DNA of 58,030 bases, from contig JAKFYB010000037.1 in the NCBI GenBank assembly GCA_021731085.1, positions 1 to 58,030 of the forward strand, written 5' to 3'. Numbering within the stretch: position 1 is the stretch's first letter; each line of letters starts with the position of its first letter. The translations under genes and the position numbers were made by a program. The DNA is from Dehalococcoidia bacterium. Lineage in GTDB: Bacteria > Chloroflexota > Dehalococcoidia > DSTF01 > JACRBR01. Of the stretch, positions 8,815 through 17,048 are shown in pieces. A model generated the notes under the pieces. It saw only the letters and a list, made by a program, of their open reading frames with translations, was not told where the DNA came from and made no database searches.

Positions 8815-9822
8815 CTACACAGCTGCGGCCTGTAGCCGCGCCTCCGCCTCAAGATCATGATCGACCATCATCTCGATGAGTCGCTGGAACGAGACTTCGG
8901 GTTTCCACCCAAGTTCGTCGCGCGCCTTTGTGGGATCCGCAATCAGAAGGTCGACTTCGGCTGGCCGCATGAATTGCGGGTCCGTCTTGATGTAGTCCTC
9001 CGCGTTCAGACCGACACGCTCGAACGCGATGCGGGCGAACTCCTTACCCTGGTGCGCCTCGCCGGTGCCGATCACGTAGTCGTCGGCCTTGTCGGCCTGC
9101 ATCATCAGGTGCATCGCCTTCACGTAGTCGCCGGCGAAACCCCAGTCGCGGCGCGTGTCGAGGTTGCCCATCAGCAGCTCTTTCTGCAGTCCGAGCTTGA
9201 TGCGCGCCGCGCCGATCGTAATCTTGCGTGTCACGAATTCCGGACCGCGCCGCGGCGACTCGTGGTTGAAGAGAATGCCGCTGCACGCGTGGATGTTGTA
9301 GCTCTCGCGGTAGTTCACCGTGATGTAGTGCGCGTACGCCTTCGCAACGCCATATGGACTGCGCGGGTGAAACGGCGTCTGTTCACTTTGCGGTGTCTCG
9401 CGCACCTTGCCGAACATCTCGCTGCTCGACGCCTGGTAAAACTTGATCCCGGCGGCCGAATTCGCGCGCGAGCCCGACGCGCCCGTCGTCAGGCGAATCG
9501 CTTCGAGCAGTCGCAGCGCCCCGAGGCCGGTGATCTCGCCCGTAAGCTCCGGCTGGTTCCATGAGAGCGCGACGAAGCTGATCGCCGCTAAGTTGTACAC
9601 CTCGTCCGGCTTCACCTTCTGGATGACGTTCATCAGCGACGCCTGATCCAGCAGGTCGCCTTCGACGATCTTGATGTCCGGCCACGTGCGCTCGATGTGT
9701 TGGCGCTTCGGGTTGTTCTGGCCGCGGATCAGCCCGTACACCTCGTAGCCGTTGGCAAGAAGATGCTCCGACAGATAACTCCCGTCCTGTCCCGTGATTC
9801 CAGTGATGAGCGCGCGTGGCAT
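8815..9822 (-). CDS. gmd: GDP-mannose 4,6-dehydratase
   Basis: This 335-residue extended short-chain dehydrogenase has the Rossmann NADP motif TGITGQDGSYL at the N-terminus, then VYNLAAISFV, the active-site SSSEMFG and YGVAKAY (Tyr-x3-Lys), and NHESPRRGPEFVTRK, a hallmark of GDP-mannose dehydratases. It converts GDP-mannose to GDP-4-keto-6-deoxymannose, the first step to GDP-fucose, GDP-rhamnose or GDP-perosamine for surface glycans. The partner reductase is not in the window. It is a stand-alone gene here, so the end product cannot be named. Confidence 0.94.
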   Translation of the reverse strand: MPRALITGITGQDGSYLSEHLLANGYEVYGLIRGQNNPKRQHIERTWPDIKIVEGDLLDQASLMNVIQKVKPDEVYNLAAISFVALSWNQPELTGEITGLGALRLLEAIRLTTGASGSRANSAAGIKFYQASSSEMFGKVRETPQSEQTPFHPRSPYGVAKAYAHYITVNYRESYNIHACSGILFNHESPRRGPEFVTRKITIGAARIKLGLQKELLMGNLDTRRDWGFAGDYVKAMHLMMQADKADDYVIGTGEAHQGKEFARIAFERVGLNAEDYIKTDPQFMRPAEVDLLIADPTKARDELGWKPEVSFQRLIEMMVDHDLEAEARLQAAAV

Positions 9823-9879
9823 ACCAGTTCTCCCTCGTTCGATATGTCGAAGGATAACGGACGCTCGACGCAGGGCGCC

Positions 9880-10278
9880 CTAGCCCATGCCGGTGATGCG
9901 GGTCGGTTCAATCTTGATCTGAACGCGCACGTCGCCGGGCTGATTGCCCGGGTATTTGTCCACGCCCATGTACTTCTTGCCAAGCCGGTCGATGCCTTCG
10001 AAGCCGCCTTCCGTGGTGATCTCGACGACCTTCCCGCGAATCTCGACGTACTGGTAGCTGTCCGCTGGATTCTGGATGCTGACCGAGACGGCAGGATTGC
10101 GCTCGAGATTGCGCACCTTCAGGCGCTTCTTCTCGCTGTTGAGGATCACGTGCGTGCCATCGTGCTCCACCCAGACGGGCGACACCTGAGGCGAGCCATC
10201 GGCGTTGATGGTCGCGACGTGCGCAAACGACTTGTCTTCGATGATGCTCTTCGCCTTGTCAGATAGCGGGATTCCCAT
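9880..10278 (-). CDS. PPOX-class F420-dependent or FMN-binding oxidoreductase
   Basis: The 132-residue split-barrel protein has the pattern FAHVATINADGSPQVSPVWV near the N-terminus, split around the flavin site. It continues with LNSEKKRLKVRNLERNPAV and VEIRGKVVEI. This is the short PPOX class F420-dependent family common in Actinomycetota and Chloroflexota. Probable role: reduction of a biliverdin-, quinone- or aflatoxin-like substrate with F420H2. Cofactor choice (F420 or FMN) cannot be proved from sequence. The start at 10278 is supported by AGGAGG about 6 bases upstream, so the 15 upstream codons of the open frame are excluded. Confidence 0.85.
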   Translation of the reverse strand: MGIPLSDKAKSIIEDKSFAHVATINADGSPQVSPVWVEHDGTHVILNSEKKRLKVRNLERNPAVSVSIQNPADSYQYVEIRGKVVEITTEGGFEGIDRLGKKYMGVDKYPGNQPGDVRVQIKIEPTRITGMG

Positions 10279-10380
10279 ATCGTCCTCCTGATCTCTGTTG
10301 TAGATAATTGCTCGTACAACCAACCTAGCATGAAGATTCCGTCCGCCACAACGCGGGCCGTTGGTTGTTACGCTTCATCG

Positions 10381-11202
10381 ATGCCACGACCATCCAACAT
10401 CCGCGCCGTTGTTTTCGATCTTGGAAATACGCTCTGGTTCGAAGCGCGCCGTCCAGATCCAGCGACGCTGTGGCGGTTGCAGGCCGAGGCTGTTCGCCCG
10501 CTTCTTGATGCGTGGAGGATCGAGATCACGTGGGATCTGGAGATACTCAGCGAGAGCATTTGGCGTGCCTATGAGACTGCGTGCGACATCGAACAAGAGC
10601 GTGGCACGTATCGCGATCCCAGCTTGTCGTACATCATCAGAGGCGCACTCGCCGACCGCGGCGTCGTGTTGGACCAGGCGCAGGCCGACGCGTGGTGGCG
10701 GGCTGCATGGATCCCCGTCCGCAACTTTGGATTTCAGTTGTACCCGGACGTCCTCGACGTGCTCGCGGAATTGCTTTGCATGGGTGTTCGCATCGGGGTG
10801 AATACGAATCGGCCTTGTACTGCGGAGATGCTGTGGCCCGACCTGCATGATCTTGGCATCGGACGTTTCATCGGCGCAGCCGTCTGTTCGGGAGATACGG
10901 GCTTCGTGAAGCCCCATAGTTCGACGTTCGACCTGATTAGCGAGCGTCTCGACATCCCTCTGCGAGACATTGTGATGGTTGGCGACCTCTGCCAGAACGA
11001 CTGCGCCGGCGGCCGAGCCGTTGGCATGACGACCGTGCTCAAGCTCAACGGTCGGCACGACATTAGGCCGTGTCCGGACGTCGACTTCGAGATCCACGAC
11101 CTGAGCGAACTCTTGAAACTTCCGTTGTTTCAGACGACTCGCGCGCGAGAGTCGGAAGAGAGCCTAACGCCGCACGAGGATGAGAACGCGGACCGCTACT
11201 AG
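10381..11202 (+). CDS. HAD family hydrolase
   Basis: The 273-residue protein shows the haloacid dehalogenase motifs: I FDLGNTL near residue 11 (nucleophile Asp; the usual second Asp is replaced by Gly as in many members), II VNTNRP, III Lys in GFVKPHSS, and IV MVGDLCQNDCAGG. A helical cap lies between motifs I and II. It is probably a small-molecule phosphatase; the substrate is unknown. The open frame continues upstream to 10330, but the ATG at 10381 starts just before the first strand. It lies 12 bases upstream of recO and may be in an operon with it. Confidence 0.85.
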   Translation: MPRPSNIRAVVFDLGNTLWFEARRPDPATLWRLQAEAVRPLLDAWRIEITWDLEILSESIWRAYETACDIEQERGTYRDPSLSYIIRGALADRGVVLDQAQADAWWRAAWIPVRNFGFQLYPDVLDVLAELLCMGVRIGVNTNRPCTAEMLWPDLHDLGIGRFIGAAVCSGDTGFVKPHSSTFDLISERLDIPLRDIVMVGDLCQNDCAGGRAVGMTTVLKLNGRHDIRPCPDVDFEIHDLSELLKLPLFQTTRARESEESLTPHEDENADRY

Positions 11203-11214
11203 CTACACTGCCCC

Positions 11215-12024
11215 ATGCCCCGGCCGCGCGTCTCCACCACGCCCGCGATTGTCCTGCGCCAGCGAAAGCTCGGTGATGCTGACAAGATCCTGACGCTGTT
11301 CACCGCCAACCGCGGGAAGCTGGAAGCCGTCGCGAAAGGCGTACGCCGGTCACGCAGCAAGCTCGCAGGCCACGTCGAGCCGCTGTCTCACGCGACGTTC
11401 CAATTGGCGCAGGGGCGCAGCCTCTTCATCGTGACCCAGGCAGAAACAGTGGAGTCGTTCACGCCGATCCGCGACGACCTCGATAGGCTGAGCCGCGGGC
11501 TGTATGCCTGCGAGATCCTCGATCGCTTCACGGAGACGGGCGAAGAGCATTTCGAGCTCTACCGCCTGCTCCTCGACACGCTGCGGCGCCTGAGCGTGCG
11601 CGACGACATCGACACGCCCGTCCGCTACCTCGAAATGCAGACGCTCGATGTGCTCGGCTATCGCCCCGAACTCGACGAATGTGTGACGTGCAGGAAGCAG
11701 CTGGCTGCGGTCACCAACTACTGGACGGCAGCGGCCGGTGGCGTGCTGTGCCCCAACTGTCGGCCAGGCGAGCTGTCCGTCCGCCCCGTGTCACCGAACG
11801 CCATCAAGGTTCTCCGCATGCTCCTGCACGCGCGCTGGTCGGACGTCGAACGCATCACCATCGACCCGGATCTCGCGGTTGAACTGGAGCGCGCGCTTCT
11901 GGAGTACGTACGTTGGGTGCTGGAGCGTGATGTGCGCTCAGCCGCCTTCATTGATGCGGTTCGCCGTCCTCGGCGTGGCGCGCGCCCCCCCGTTGGTCCA
12001 GTGGCCCGCATCGCAGACGCCTAG
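11215..12024 (+). CDS. recO: DNA repair protein RecO
   Basis: The 269-residue protein has the RecO N-terminal OB fold (TPAIVLRQRKLGDADKILTL split, then GVRRSRSKLAGHVEPL). It has the C-terminal helical domain with a zinc-type Cys set (CVTCRKQL then GGVLCPNC). Function: loads RecA onto SSB-coated DNA with RecR in the RecFOR pathway. Length is normal. An FmdB-like zinc-ribbon gene follows 25 bases downstream in the same direction. Confidence 0.95.
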   Translation: MPRPRVSTTPAIVLRQRKLGDADKILTLFTANRGKLEAVAKGVRRSRSKLAGHVEPLSHATFQLAQGRSLFIVTQAETVESFTPIRDDLDRLSRGLYACEILDRFTETGEEHFELYRLLLDTLRRLSVRDDIDTPVRYLEMQTLDVLGYRPELDECVTCRKQLAAVTNYWTAAAGGVLCPNCRPGELSVRPVSPNAIKVLRMLLHARWSDVERITIDPDLAVELERALLEYVRWVLERDVRSAAFIDAVRRPRRGARPPVGPVARIADA

Positions 12025-12049
12025 CAGCGGCCGTCCGTATACTGTCGGC

Positions 12050-12460
12050 ATGCCTCTCTACGAATACTTCTGCAAGCACTGCGACGGCGTCTTCGAGTCG
12101 ATCAAGACGATCGCGAAGGCGTCAGAGCCAGCCCCCTGCCCGATCTGCGCGAAGAAGGCGGAGCGCATTCCGCCGACCTCGTTCAATGCCAGGACGATGC
12201 GCGATGGCTATCCGCGCGCAATCCCCGACCGTGGCACGTACTGGCACCTTGGCAAGGAAGTGAAGACGCGCAACACGGGCGGTGTGCCCGCGAACGAACA
12301 CCCGGAGCTCTACAAGCCCAAGCCTAAGGCGCGCCCATCGAAGGGCGAACGCGAGATCAGCGCGGACATTCGGAATGTCGAGGTCAAAAAGGAACAGCAA
12401 CGGCGCCGCGACGGCGCACCCAAGATCATCGACAACACAAAACGGCTGCCCAAGGTCTAG
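12050..12460 (+). CDS. FmdB-like zinc-ribbon protein
   Basis: The 136-residue protein begins MPLYEYFCKHCDGVFE and has a second CxxC in PCPICAKKAERI, the FmdB/CxxC zinc-ribbon signature (putative regulatory protein family). The rest is basic and low in complexity (KPKPKARPSKGER). It has a RecO-type frame neighbour upstream but its own ATG at 12050. The function of the family is not established. Its name comes from formamidase clusters, and a role in regulation or nucleic-acid binding is only presumed. Confidence 0.85.
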   Translation: MPLYEYFCKHCDGVFESIKTIAKASEPAPCPICAKKAERIPPTSFNARTMRDGYPRAIPDRGTYWHLGKEVKTRNTGGVPANEHPELYKPKPKARPSKGEREISADIRNVEVKKEQQRRRDGAPKIIDNTKRLPKV

Positions 12461-12461
12461 C

Positions 12462-13391
12462 TCACGCCGGCTCGAATGCCTTGCGCAGGGCTGCGCCGAG
12501 ATCGACCACGGCCTGCTTGCCCTGCGGGATGAAGTCGTTGAACCGCACAAACTCGTGCACCATGCCGTCGTACGGACGGTGCGTCACCGCCACGCCGGCC
12601 GCCGCGAGCTTTGCTGCGTAGGCATCACCTTCATCGCGCAGTGGGTCGTATTCGGCGGTGATGATGTACGCAGGCGCGACGCCTGATACGTCGGCTGCCT
12701 TCAACGGGGAAGCGAGCGGGTTCGCACCGTCCGCAGCATCACTGAGGTAGTGATCCCAGAACCAACGCATCGTCTCGGTCGTCAACAGATAGCCCTCGGC
12801 GTTGTCGCGATATGAGTTTGTATCGAAGGAGTAGTTCGTTACGGGGTAGATCAGTCCCTGCATCGCGAGCGCAGGTCCGCCGCGATCGCGGCACATGATC
12901 GCGACGGCTGCCGAAAGATTCCCGCCCGCGCTGTCACCCGCTACCGCCAGGCGACTCCCATCGACGCCAAGTTCCGCTGCGCGCGCCTGTAAGTCGACGA
13001 GCGCTGCATACACATCCTCGGGCGCCGCTGGGAACTTGTGCTCCGGCGCGAGCCGATAGTCCAGGGAGATGACGCAGCAGCCCGAACTCTTCGCCAACAA
13101 CTGGCACAGCGAATCGTGCGTCTCGATGCTGCCGATGACCCACCCGCCACCATGCAGGTACAGCACGACCGGAAGCGATGCGTCATCCCTCGGCGCATAG
13201 AGGCGGGCCCGCAAAGGACCTTGAGCGCCTGCAATCGTAATATCCTCCACGCGCGCAAGCTCTTGCGTCGTCGTCGGTCGCAGCGCCTCGTAAGACGTTC
13301 GAGCATCAACGGGCGAAAGCGAGTGCACTGGCGGCGCCTCTGATGCGTTCGCCTGGTCGCAGATCATCTTGACTATCGGATCCAATGGCAT
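12462..13391 (-). CDS. Alpha/beta hydrolase, hormone-sensitive-lipase family esterase
   Basis: The 309-residue protein has the HSL/family IV oxyanion motif HGGGW (from residue 80), the nucleophile elbow GDSAGG (Ser about 154), acid EYDPLRDEG and catalytic His in GMVHEF. It is predicted to be a cytoplasmic carboxylesterase for short- to medium-chain esters. It converges with the FmdB-like gene; the stops are two bases apart. There is no signal peptide. Confidence 0.93.
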   Translation of the reverse strand: MPLDPIVKMICDQANASEAPPVHSLSPVDARTSYEALRPTTTQELARVEDITIAGAQGPLRARLYAPRDDASLPVVLYLHGGGWVIGSIETHDSLCQLLAKSSGCCVISLDYRLAPEHKFPAAPEDVYAALVDLQARAAELGVDGSRLAVAGDSAGGNLSAAVAIMCRDRGGPALAMQGLIYPVTNYSFDTNSYRDNAEGYLLTTETMRWFWDHYLSDAADGANPLASPLKAADVSGVAPAYIITAEYDPLRDEGDAYAAKLAAAGVAVTHRPYDGMVHEFVRFNDFIPQGKQAVVDLGAALRKAFEPA

Positions 13392-13402
13392 GCGCGTACC
13401 TC

Positions 13403-14107
13403 TCAGTTAAGTCTTGCGCCCGGGTGGCTTAGCGCAACGTCCGCAATCCACGACGATAACAACTCCTCGACCTCCACGGCATCCTGCTTTAGCGAATGGT
13501 CGGAGTCCGCCAGCAGCACGAGCCGTTTCGGTTCGAGAGCCCGGGCGTGTATGTCCTCGCTCGCCGCGTGATCAAGAACCCCGTCGCGCATGCCATGTAC
13601 CAGCAGGAGCGGCTTCCCGAGGCGTTCTACCGTTCGCGTCCCGTACAGCTGCGGAGATAGCGCCGCGACGCCTGCGACCGCATCCGCAAGCTCCCCGGCC
13701 TTGATTACAACAGCGCCACCAAACGAATGGCCCACCAGCGCGATGCCGCCCGTGGCGCCGAGTCCGCGCAACAGCGACACGCCCGCGAGCACATCGAGCA
13801 CGCACTCCTCTAGTACGCCGGGTTTTCGATAGTGCAGCCGTAGTGTCGTCAGTTGCGGGCGCAGGCGATCCCCGAGCCGACCGTACACGTCGTTCGCAGG
13901 CCCCTCGAAGCCGCCCATAGCGCCGCCCACAAGCACCGCGCCGCCGGCCTGTGCCTGGCATGGGTGCACGATGCCGCGAATCTCGCCGCGCGACGTCTTG
14001 ATCAACATCCGGAGATTGCCATCGGGCTCGGGATGCGCGCCGACTTGCTCGATCTTTAGCTCAAGATCCTGGTCGCCGGCTTCTGGAGCCTCCTCGCTGA
14101 AGTCCAT
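13403..14107 (-). CDS. Alpha/beta hydrolase (dienelactone-hydrolase-like)
   Basis: The 234-residue protein has the alpha/beta-hydrolase elbow GHSFGG (Ser near residue 128), acid in HGMRDGVLD and His in DSDHSL. The N-terminal part (about 1-40) is acidic. The fold resembles small dienelactone-hydrolase or KANL3/Tex30-like hydrolases; the substrate is unknown. The start at 14107 (MDFSEEAPEA) avoids a 22-codon upstream extension without similarity. It ends 11 bases before the esterase gene, so the two hydrolases are likely co-transcribed. Confidence 0.82.
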   Translation of the reverse strand: MDFSEEAPEAGDQDLELKIEQVGAHPEPDGNLRMLIKTSRGEIRGIVHPCQAQAGGAVLVGGAMGGFEGPANDVYGRLGDRLRPQLTTLRLHYRKPGVLEECVLDVLAGVSLLRGLGATGGIALVGHSFGGAVVIKAGELADAVAGVAALSPQLYGTRTVERLGKPLLLVHGMRDGVLDHAASEDIHARALEPKRLVLLADSDHSLKQDAVEVEELLSSWIADVALSHPGARLN

Positions 14108-14207
14108 GACGTCAAGCGTACCAGCCGAACGTGCCTCCGCTTGACCCACGCACGGGCAGCCGACACCCTTCAACGCGCCTCAGGAATTGATGGTGAAGGG
14201 ACGACGA

Positions 14208-15392
14208 ATGCTGCCGCTCGAAGGAATCAAAATTCTCGATCTATCGCGCCTGGCGCCCGGCCCATTCGCGTCGATGATGCTCGGCGACCTCGGCGCGGAT
14301 GTGCTGCTCGTCGAAGCGCCGCCAGAAGGCAAGATGGGCGCGATGGCCATCCTTGGCCGCGGCGCCGACGCTGAAAAAGTTGCCGCGTACAACATGCTCG
14401 CGCGCAACAAGCGCAGTATCGTCCTGAACCTGCGCGAACAGGAAGCACGCGAAGTCTTCTACAAGCTCGCCGACGAAGCCGACGTCGTCCTCGAGGGGTT
14501 TCGCCCCGGCGTCGTGAAGCGTCTCGGCGTCGACTACGACACGCTCATCAAGCGCAATCCGCGGCTCGTGTACTGCTCTCTGTCGGGCTTCGGTCAAACA
14601 GGGCCGTACAGCAATCTCGTCGGACACGACATCAACTACATCTCGGTCGGCGGAGCGCTCGGCATGATCGGCTGGCCCGGTCAGCCCCCGACCATCCCCG
14701 TGAACACGATCGCTGACTTTGCGGGCGGCGGCCTGCATGCGGCGTTTGGCATCCTCGCGGCGCTCATGGCTCGAGAAAAAAGCGGAAAGGGCCAGTACGT
14801 CGACATTGCCATGTCCGACGGCGTTCTCGCACTGCTCGCCTCGTTCGTCGGACCGGTCCTGATGGGCGGCGAGTCGCCCGGACGTGGCACCAACCTGCTC
14901 AACGGATCCGTGCCGCACTACAACGTCTACGAATGCAGCGACGGCGGCTGGATCTCGATCGGCAGCCTCGAGCCGCACTTCTTCGTGAACCTGTGCAAGA
15001 CACTGGGCTGCGAGCAGTTCATCCCGCGCCAGTACGATCCGGCATCGCGAGACGAGATGAAGACGTTCTTCACCGCGAAGTTCAAAGAGAAGCCGCGCGA
15101 CGAGTGGTTCAAGATCCTCAGCGAGACCGACATCTGCGCCGGACCTATCTACTCGCTGCGCGAGGCCCTCGACGACCCACACAACCGCGCGCGCGGCATG
15201 GTCGTCGAAGTCGATCACCCGACGCTCGGCAAGATTCCGCACCTCGGCATCGCAACAAAACTTTCGGAGACGCCCGGGTCCGTGCGGACAACGGCGCCGC
15301 TCGCTGGCCAGCACACCGATGACGTGCTGGCTTCGATCGGCTTCGATAGCGCTGCGATTGCTGGACTCAAGGAACGCGGCATCGTGGGCTAG
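14208..15392 (+). CDS. CaiB/BaiF CoA-transferase family, alpha-methylacyl-CoA racemase-like
   Basis: The 394-residue protein opens with LPLEGIKILDLSRLAPGPFA, the CaiB/BaiF signature. It carries GHDINYIS with His at about residue 140 and IADFAGGG with Asp at about 170. The 30-residue spacing matches the catalytic His126/Asp156 pair of Mycobacterium tuberculosis alpha-methylacyl-CoA racemase. That argues for epimerisation of 2-methylacyl-CoA in place of CoA transfer, although transferases share much of this. The open frame starts at a TTG (14187) and an ATG (14190); AAGGGA before 14208 favours that start. It is divergent from the hydrolase gene at 14107. Confidence 0.85.
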   Translation: MLPLEGIKILDLSRLAPGPFASMMLGDLGADVLLVEAPPEGKMGAMAILGRGADAEKVAAYNMLARNKRSIVLNLREQEAREVFYKLADEADVVLEGFRPGVVKRLGVDYDTLIKRNPRLVYCSLSGFGQTGPYSNLVGHDINYISVGGALGMIGWPGQPPTIPVNTIADFAGGGLHAAFGILAALMAREKSGKGQYVDIAMSDGVLALLASFVGPVLMGGESPGRGTNLLNGSVPHYNVYECSDGGWISIGSLEPHFFVNLCKTLGCEQFIPRQYDPASRDEMKTFFTAKFKEKPRDEWFKILSETDICAGPIYSLREALDDPHNRARGMVVEVDHPTLGKIPHLGIATKLSETPGSVRTTAPLAGQHTDDVLASIGFDSAAIAGLKERGIVG

Positions 15393-15431
15393 GGTGCCAG
15401 ACATCGTGGCCTAGAAGACCAACATCGTCGG

Positions 15432-15743
15432 CTAGGCGCCGGGCGGTACCGGTTGGAACTCGTTCGCTATGGCTTCCTGCGCCGTGCAGAACCAGAACTC
15501 CCCGCGCGCCGGCTCGACGATCGCCAGGTCGTACCTTGGGTCGCCCGGGAGGATGTAGAACTTAAGCCCCTGGCCGGAGACGTTGCCCTTGATCGTGCAG
15601 TTCGCGCTTGGTTCGGCGCAGCCGTCCGGGCAGCCCTTTGGCGCTTGTTCGAACTGCTCCTGCAGCACGGCGTCGTCGCTCTTCTCGCACGCCGCAAGCA
15701 ACATGGGAACGACGGCAAGGATGATGGCGAGGCCTCGAAGCAT
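15432..15743 (-). CDS. Small lipoprotein with sunset-like domain
   Basis: The 103-residue protein has a classic lipoprotein signal: short basic start, hydrophobic core, lipobox LLAAC with the Cys near residue 18. The mature part holds NCTIKGNVS, YILPGDPRYD and GEFWFCTAQEA. This is the pattern of the small extracellular sunset-type domain often attached to thermonucleases and cell-wall proteins (conserved Cys pair, IKGN, PG, WFC). It is likely anchored on the outside of the membrane; the role is unknown. The upstream in-frame start at 15773 is less likely because it would add a non-signal N-terminus. Confidence 0.7.
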   Translation of the reverse strand: MLRGLAIILAVVPMLLAACEKSDDAVLQEQFEQAPKGCPDGCAEPSANCTIKGNVSGQGLKFYILPGDPRYDLAIVEPARGEFWFCTAQEAIANEFQPVPPGA

Positions 15744-15794
15744 AGCCTGACGATTGTATCGAAGTGCGCCCATGGTGGCTCCGAAACAGAGATC

Positions 15795-15841
15795 GGCGGC
15801 GCTTCGCGTCGCACCCCGCGATAGCGCCGAAAAGCGCCGCC
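15795..15841 (-). terminator. Long inverted repeat after the radical SAM gene
   Basis: Ten-base arms GGCGGCGCTT (15795-15804) and AAGCGCCGCC (15832-15841) face each other across 27 bases, 34 bases past the stop of the radical SAM gene. There is no clear T tract, so termination is plausible but not certain. Confidence 0.4.
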
Positions 15842-15875
15842 AATCACCATCCCGGAACCGCGCGTCGCCCGCGCC

Positions 15876-16775
15876 TTACATCGCCATAGCGAGCTGACCA
15901 CGGCTCGGCGCGACTGGCTCCGTGCGATCCATGCCGTACTTGAGCCGCAACCGGTCGATCACCTGATGCACCTCTTGCGTGTACGTGCGCGGCGCATAGG
16001 CGCCTCGGTAGTACTTCGCGTACCGCTCGGCGAGGTGCGGGTACGACTCCCGCAGGAACGGCATGAACCACTCCTTCGTGCCGGGCTTCAGATACAGCGC
16101 GTTGTCATGGATGTAGCTCGCGCCGTACGAGCGCGCGGCTTCGACGACGCGCTCAAGACCTTCCTGATCATCCGTGAGCCCTGGCAGCACCGGAGCCAAC
16201 AACACCCCTACGCGGATGCCGCGCTCGGAAAGCTTGGCCAGTGCCTCTAACCGCTTCTGCGGCCGCGATGTCGACGGTTCGATGCGCTTCCAGATATCTT
16301 CGTCCAGCGTTGCGATGCTGAAGTTCACCCGCACTTCGGCCACCTTCGCCAGGTCCTCCAGCAGGTCGATGTCGCGGATCACGTGCGGTGACTTCGTCGT
16401 GATGCTCACGGGATTCGCGAAGTCCCGCATGACGCGCAGGCACTGGCTGGTGAGTGAGTACTTGAGTTCGGCCTGCTGGTACGGGTCGCACGCCGTGCCA
16501 ATCGCGATCAACTCGCGCGTCCACGACGGCCGAGAGAGATCGCGCCGTAGCGCCTCCGCCGCATTCGTCTTGACGATGACACGCGTCTCGAAGTCGCGAC
16601 CGGCGTCGTAGCCGAGATATTCGTGTGTGCCGCGCGCGAAGCAGTACGTGCATGCGTGCTGGCAGCCGCGGTAGGGGTTCATCGACCAGCGGAAGGGCAT
16701 CTGGCGCACGGCGCCGGGCGTCACCTTGTTGACGATGCTCTTGCACTCGATCTCTTCAAAGATGATGTCCGCCAT
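15876..16775 (-). CDS. Radical SAM protein, Rv2578c-like family
   Basis: The 299-residue protein has the radical SAM cluster motif in GCQHACTYCF (Cys about 38, 42, 45), followed by ARGTHEYLGYDAGRDFE, which marks the Rv2578c/SplB-like subgroup. ITTKSPHVIRDIDLL and VLLAPVLPGLTD follow in the barrel. It uses a 4Fe-4S cluster and SAM to make a 5'-deoxyadenosyl radical; the substrate is unknown. The start at 16775 is chosen because GGAGG lies 7 bases upstream; a further ATG at 16796 has none. A strong promoter with a LexA-like box lies upstream, which fits possible DNA-damage control. Confidence 0.88.
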   Translation of the reverse strand: MADIIFEEIECKSIVNKVTPGAVRQMPFRWSMNPYRGCQHACTYCFARGTHEYLGYDAGRDFETRVIVKTNAAEALRRDLSRPSWTRELIAIGTACDPYQQAELKYSLTSQCLRVMRDFANPVSITTKSPHVIRDIDLLEDLAKVAEVRVNFSIATLDEDIWKRIEPSTSRPQKRLEALAKLSERGIRVGVLLAPVLPGLTDDQEGLERVVEAARSYGASYIHDNALYLKPGTKEWFMPFLRESYPHLAERYAKYYRGAYAPRTYTQEVHQVIDRLRLKYGMDRTEPVAPSRGQLAMAM

Positions 16776-16829
16776 GTCCAAGCCTCCGTATTCCATTCCA
16801 GTACATGTGTTCTAACAGCGGGGATCGCC

Positions 16830-16858
16830 AGTCTAGAACTAGAACAAATGTTTGTCAA
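16830..16858 (-). promoter_or_regulatory. Sigma-70-type promoter of radical SAM gene
   Basis: On the minus strand, TTGACA (16858-16853) and TAGACT (16835-16830) are separated by exactly 17 bases. The predicted start of transcription lies about 45 bases before the chosen ATG. Confidence 0.7.
16842..16853. promoter_or_regulatory. LexA-like operator GAAC-N4-GTTT
   Basis: GAACAAATGTTT lies wholly inside the promoter spacer next to the -35. It differs by one base from the Gram-positive SOS box core GAAC-N4-GTTC. A second degenerate copy, GTACATGTGTTC, lies at 16801-16812, near the predicted transcript start. Confidence 0.45.
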
Positions 16859-16921
16859 GGCGTGCCGGGAACTTCTTACGGCACTTTTCTCGAAGCGTTG
16901 CTACGAGTGGAGAGCGCTGTA

Positions 16922-16942
16922 GCGCGGGCCGAAGGCCCGCGC
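16922..16942. repeat. GCGCGGGCC hairpin
   Basis: A perfect 9-bp stem GCGCGGGCC / GGCCCGCGC with a GAA loop lies in the gap between the divergent radical SAM and crotonase genes. Relatives with the same GCGGGC core lie at 26650-26666 and 36723-36746. There is no T tract here, so it is more like a dispersed palindromic element than a terminator. Confidence 0.55.
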
Positions 16943-17048
16943 GGGAACATGGAGGCCGTGCGAGGAAGCGCGCGAACGAGCGCGGCTTGCGGGCGACGCC
17001 ACGTCCCATACGATGCCAATTCGAAGGCAACGAAGAGCGGAGGAATAT

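Noticed and set aside
14241-15404. 387-residue minus-strand frame opposite the racemase-like gene
   Set aside because: Arg/Asp/Val-rich shadow of a well-supported gene. The same applies to 31236-32606, 37926-39623, 39807-41207, 42884-43966, 44201-45256 and 50520-51866.
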